Part shown: in pieces, positions 3,963 to 5,927 of the stretch
Numbering within the stretch: the stretch's first letter is position 1
Layout: every line of letters begins with the position of its first letter
Assembly: GCA_031266095.1 (NCBI GenBank)
Contig: JAISBR010000010.1
Coordinates: 1 to 5,927, forward strand
Direction: 5' to 3'
Length of the DNA stretch: 5,927 nucleotides
DNA from: Treponema sp.
Lineage (GTDB): Bacteria; Spirochaetota; Spirochaetia; Treponematales; Breznakiellaceae
Notes under the pieces: model-generated
Seen by the model: only the letters and a program-made list of their open reading frames with translations
The model's database searches: none
Told to the model about the DNA's origin: nothing
Translations under genes and position numbers: made by a program

Positions 3963-5927
3963 TTAGTCCCGCTGGAAGCGGATCACCACGACGCCGCTGT
4001 GCCCGGCGGCGCCCGGCTGCTGCCGGTTGTTGCCGGACGACCCGCCGTCGCCGTAATTGACACCGGCCTTGCCGCCCTGGGGGGCGTTTGTGCCGCCGCC
4101 ATTGCCGCCGCGTGAAAACTCGGTTACGCCGGCGGGAAACTCGGCTGTTTTGGTGGCGTCTACGAGCCAGGAAGCACCCACGACGGCCGCGTTCCAGGGA
4201 ACGCCGCCCGCAGTCACGCTGCTGTTGACGGTGCCGTTAAAGCCCGGACCTCCCGCGCCGCCACCGCTACCGCCGGCATTGTTGCCGGCAGTACCGCCCG
4301 GATTTCCCTTTATGTCAGCGGCACTGCTGCCCCCGCCCGCCGTGCCATGAGTAATCCCGATTCCCGCGCCGCTGCCGCCACCGGACCCTCCGGGCCTGCC
4401 GTTCATATTGGCATACGCGCCGCCGCCGCCCCCGCCGCCGGGAACCTCAATAGTCCCGATTGCGGACGGTTCGCCGTCCATGCCCTGGGTCTGCTTTGCC
4501 GGACCTCCCGCGCCTCCCAACCCAACGGTTATCTGCGCGGCGTTGCCCGTCAGGGGTAGCGTTTCATTAGGTTTATACATCAGCCCCCCCGCGCCCCCGC
4601 CACCTGAAAAGTCCTCGTTGGTATTATTATTGTGGTCGCCGCCGGAACCGCCGCCCCCCGCCACGATAAGGTAGTCGGCGGTAACGGAGGTATAGCCGGA
4701 AGGAAAACTAAGCGCGCCGGACGTAGTGAAAGTGTGGATTTCCCACCACTTCAGCGGGGAGCTGCCCTCTATCTTCACCAGGCTTATGGTCCCGCCATCG
4801 GCAAGGATAACCGGAACCGGGCCGACGGTCACCGCCGCGCCCAGATTGCCTTGGGTATCGCGGGTGGTAACAGTAAAGGTATACGACTTGCCCTTGGGCA
4901 GGCCGCTCCAGGTATAGGTTCCGGTTCCCGGGTATATATTCTTGGCCGGCCCGGGAATCTCGTTACACTCGATTTGGATATAAGCCAGATCACTGTCGCC
5001 GGGGTCTGTCCAGCTGAGGACTACGCTGCCGTCACCGGATATTCCCGCAAGGCTCGTCACCGGCCCGGCGGGCGTCGTGTCCAGGGGCGTCCCGGTAACG
5101 CTGACGCCCGGGCTCTTGTTCCCGCTGTGATCCACGGCCTTGACGGTAAAGGTATACTCCACCCCGCCGGCCAGCCCGTTCCAGGTGTAGCTTCCGGCGG
5201 CTCCGGCCGAAACGTTTACCATCTGCGCCGGCCCGCTCACAGGCTCGCAGGTGATCTCCACATACTGCACGTCCGCGTCGGCGGGGCTGGTCCAGTTGAG
5301 CTGCACCCAACCGAAGCCGCCGTCGATTGCGCTAAGGCCCGTAACGACCCCCGGAGGCGTCGCGTCCTTGCTGAGTGACATCGAGACGCTGACGCCCGAG
5401 GGTGAGCCGCCGTTGAAGGCTTTGACCGTAAAGGTATACGCCGCGTTGTTAAGGCCGGTCCAATCGGATTGTTCCGTTCCCTTGGGTACGTTGTCCGTCC
5501 CGGGGCCCTTGTCATGCGTAATATTCGCCTGGTAAAAAGCGGGACCTGAGGGATCCGTCCAGGTAAGCTTGACCGACTGGGCGCCGGTGATCATGCCCAC
5601 GAGGTTGGTAACGTCCGCGAGGACCGACGAGAGGGTCACCGCGTAATTGACAACGGCGCTCCGGTTCCCGGCCTTATCAACGGCTATAAAGTGATAGTAC
5701 AGGATCTCGCCCGTCGCGCCGTTCCAGACAGCGGTCATAGCTCCCTTGGCCGCCGGCGGCAGTACGGTGCCGCTCGTGGCCGACGGATTGGTCCCGAACC
5801 ATATTTCTATATGGTCAAGATCAGTGTCCGCGGGGTCCAGCCAGGTGAAGGTCACCGTCCCGTCCCCGGTGAAGGCCGCCAGATGCGTAATAACCCCCGG
5901 CGCCGTATCCATGGAGAGGGGATTCGG
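3963..5927 (-). CDS. Fibronectin type III repeat protein with C-terminal glycine-rich domain (5'-partial)
   Basis: 654 codons are visible and the frame stays open to the window edge. The ATG at 5912 lies inside a linker (PLSMDTAPGV) that matches the later linkers (TPLDTTPAGPV, LSKDATPPGVV), so the real start is outside. Counting from the edge, four fibronectin type III domains lie at about residues 8-98, 103-186, 190-280 and 284-373. Each has the early Trp (FTW, LTW, LNW, LSW) and three have the late Tyr strand (AYTFTVKAF, EYTFTVKAVD, SYTFTVTTRD). From about 395 a glycine-rich domain begins with IHTFTTSGAL and ADYLIVAGGGG and ends with SGVVVIRF, the usual start and end of this domain in bacterial surface and phage tail-like proteins. 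No catalytic domain or membrane anchor is visible. Such architectures are usually extracellular and adhesive or carbohydrate-associated, but the signal peptide and any enzyme domain would lie outside the window, so function is inference. The stop (TAA, 3965-3963) is followed three bases later by the hairpin cluster. Confidence 0.85.
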   Translation of the reverse strand, partial: PNPLSMDTAPGVITHLAAFTGDGTVTFTWLDPADTDLDHIEIWFGTNPSATSGTVLPPAAKGAMTAVWNGATGEILYYHFIAVDKAGNRSAVVNYAVTLSSVLADVTNLVGMITGAQSVKLTWTDPSGPAFYQANITHDKGPGTDNVPKGTEQSDWTGLNNAAYTFTVKAFNGGSPSGVSVSMSLSKDATPPGVVTGLSAIDGGFGWVQLNWTSPADADVQYVEITCEPVSGPAQMVNVSAGAAGSYTWNGLAGGVEYTFTVKAVDHSGNKSPGVSVTGTPLDTTPAGPVTSLAGISGDGSVVLSWTDPGDSDLAYIQIECNEIPGPAKNIYPGTGTYTWSGLPKGKSYTFTVTTRDTQGNLGAAVTVGPVPVILADGGTISLVKIEGSSPLKWWEIHTFTTSGALSFPSGYTSVTADYLIVAGGGGSGGDHNNNTNEDFSGGGGAGGLMYKPNETLPLTGNAAQITVGLGGAGGPAKQTQGMDGEPSAIGTIEVPGGGGGGGAYANMNGRPGGSGGGSGAGIGITHGTAGGGSSAADIKGNPGGTAGNNAGGSGGGAGGPGFNGTVNSSVTAGGVPWNAAVVGASWLVDATKTAEFPAGVTEFSRGGNGGGTNAPQGGKAGVNYGDGGSSGNNRQQPGAAGHSGVVVIRFQRD

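Noticed and set aside
4057..4674. Plus-strand proline- and alanine-rich frames
   Set aside because: They are the complement of the Gly-rich codons of the minus-strand domain, and the poly-Pro runs mirror GGN codons.
3963..5912. ATG at 5912 as the true start of the fibronectin-repeat protein
   Set aside because: The five codons upstream (PNPLS) complete a linker like those between later repeats, the frame is open to the edge, and no signal peptide or ribosome binding site is present.

Overview
The window looks like a moderately GC-rich bacterial chromosome segment in which every supported gene lies on the minus strand. The lysine-pathway proteins read most like those of spirochaetes, especially environmental or insect-gut treponemes. 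That impression comes from memory of protein style plus the structured intergenic region, and I hold it at moderate to low confidence. No phage, plasmid, CRISPR, rRNA or tRNA gene is visible.

Layout in the direction of transcription (right to left): (1) 5927-3963, the C-terminal part of a long modular protein whose 5' end lies outside the window. It has four consecutive fibronectin type III repeats followed by a glycine-rich domain. (2) 3962-3769, a 194-bp intergenic region packed with five consecutive inverted repeats. The last is a good Rho-independent terminator for the upstream gene. It is followed at once by a sigma70-like promoter (TTGTCC, 18 bp, TATACT) and a Shine-Dalgarno sequence. 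(3) 3768-3355, a small clan AA (retropepsin-like, DTGA) aspartic protease. (4) 3298-1916, lysC, aspartate kinase. (5) 1919-1134, dapB, 4-hydroxy-tetrahydrodipicolinate reductase. (6) 1123-218, dapA, 4-hydroxy-tetrahydrodipicolinate synthase. (7) 217-1, an AT-rich region with no recognisable gene, an inverted repeat and a weak promoter-like sequence facing the left edge.

Protease, lysC, dapB and dapA are probably one transcription unit. The protease-lysC gap is 56 bp, lysC and dapB overlap by 4 bp (ATGA), and the dapA ribosome binding site overlaps the dapB stop codon. LysC makes aspartyl phosphate. Aspartate semialdehyde dehydrogenase (not in this window) reduces it to the semialdehyde, DapA condenses that with pyruvate, and DapB reduces the product. 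The cluster therefore supplies the first committed steps to diaminopimelate and lysine, for peptidoglycan and protein. The protease at the head of the operon has no obvious pathway role.

The least explained item is the cluster of five hairpins at 3818-3959. It includes perfect 14-bp, 11-bp and 9-bp stems and may be a dispersed repeat or mobile palindromic element that also marks the boundary between the surface-protein-like gene and the lysine operon.
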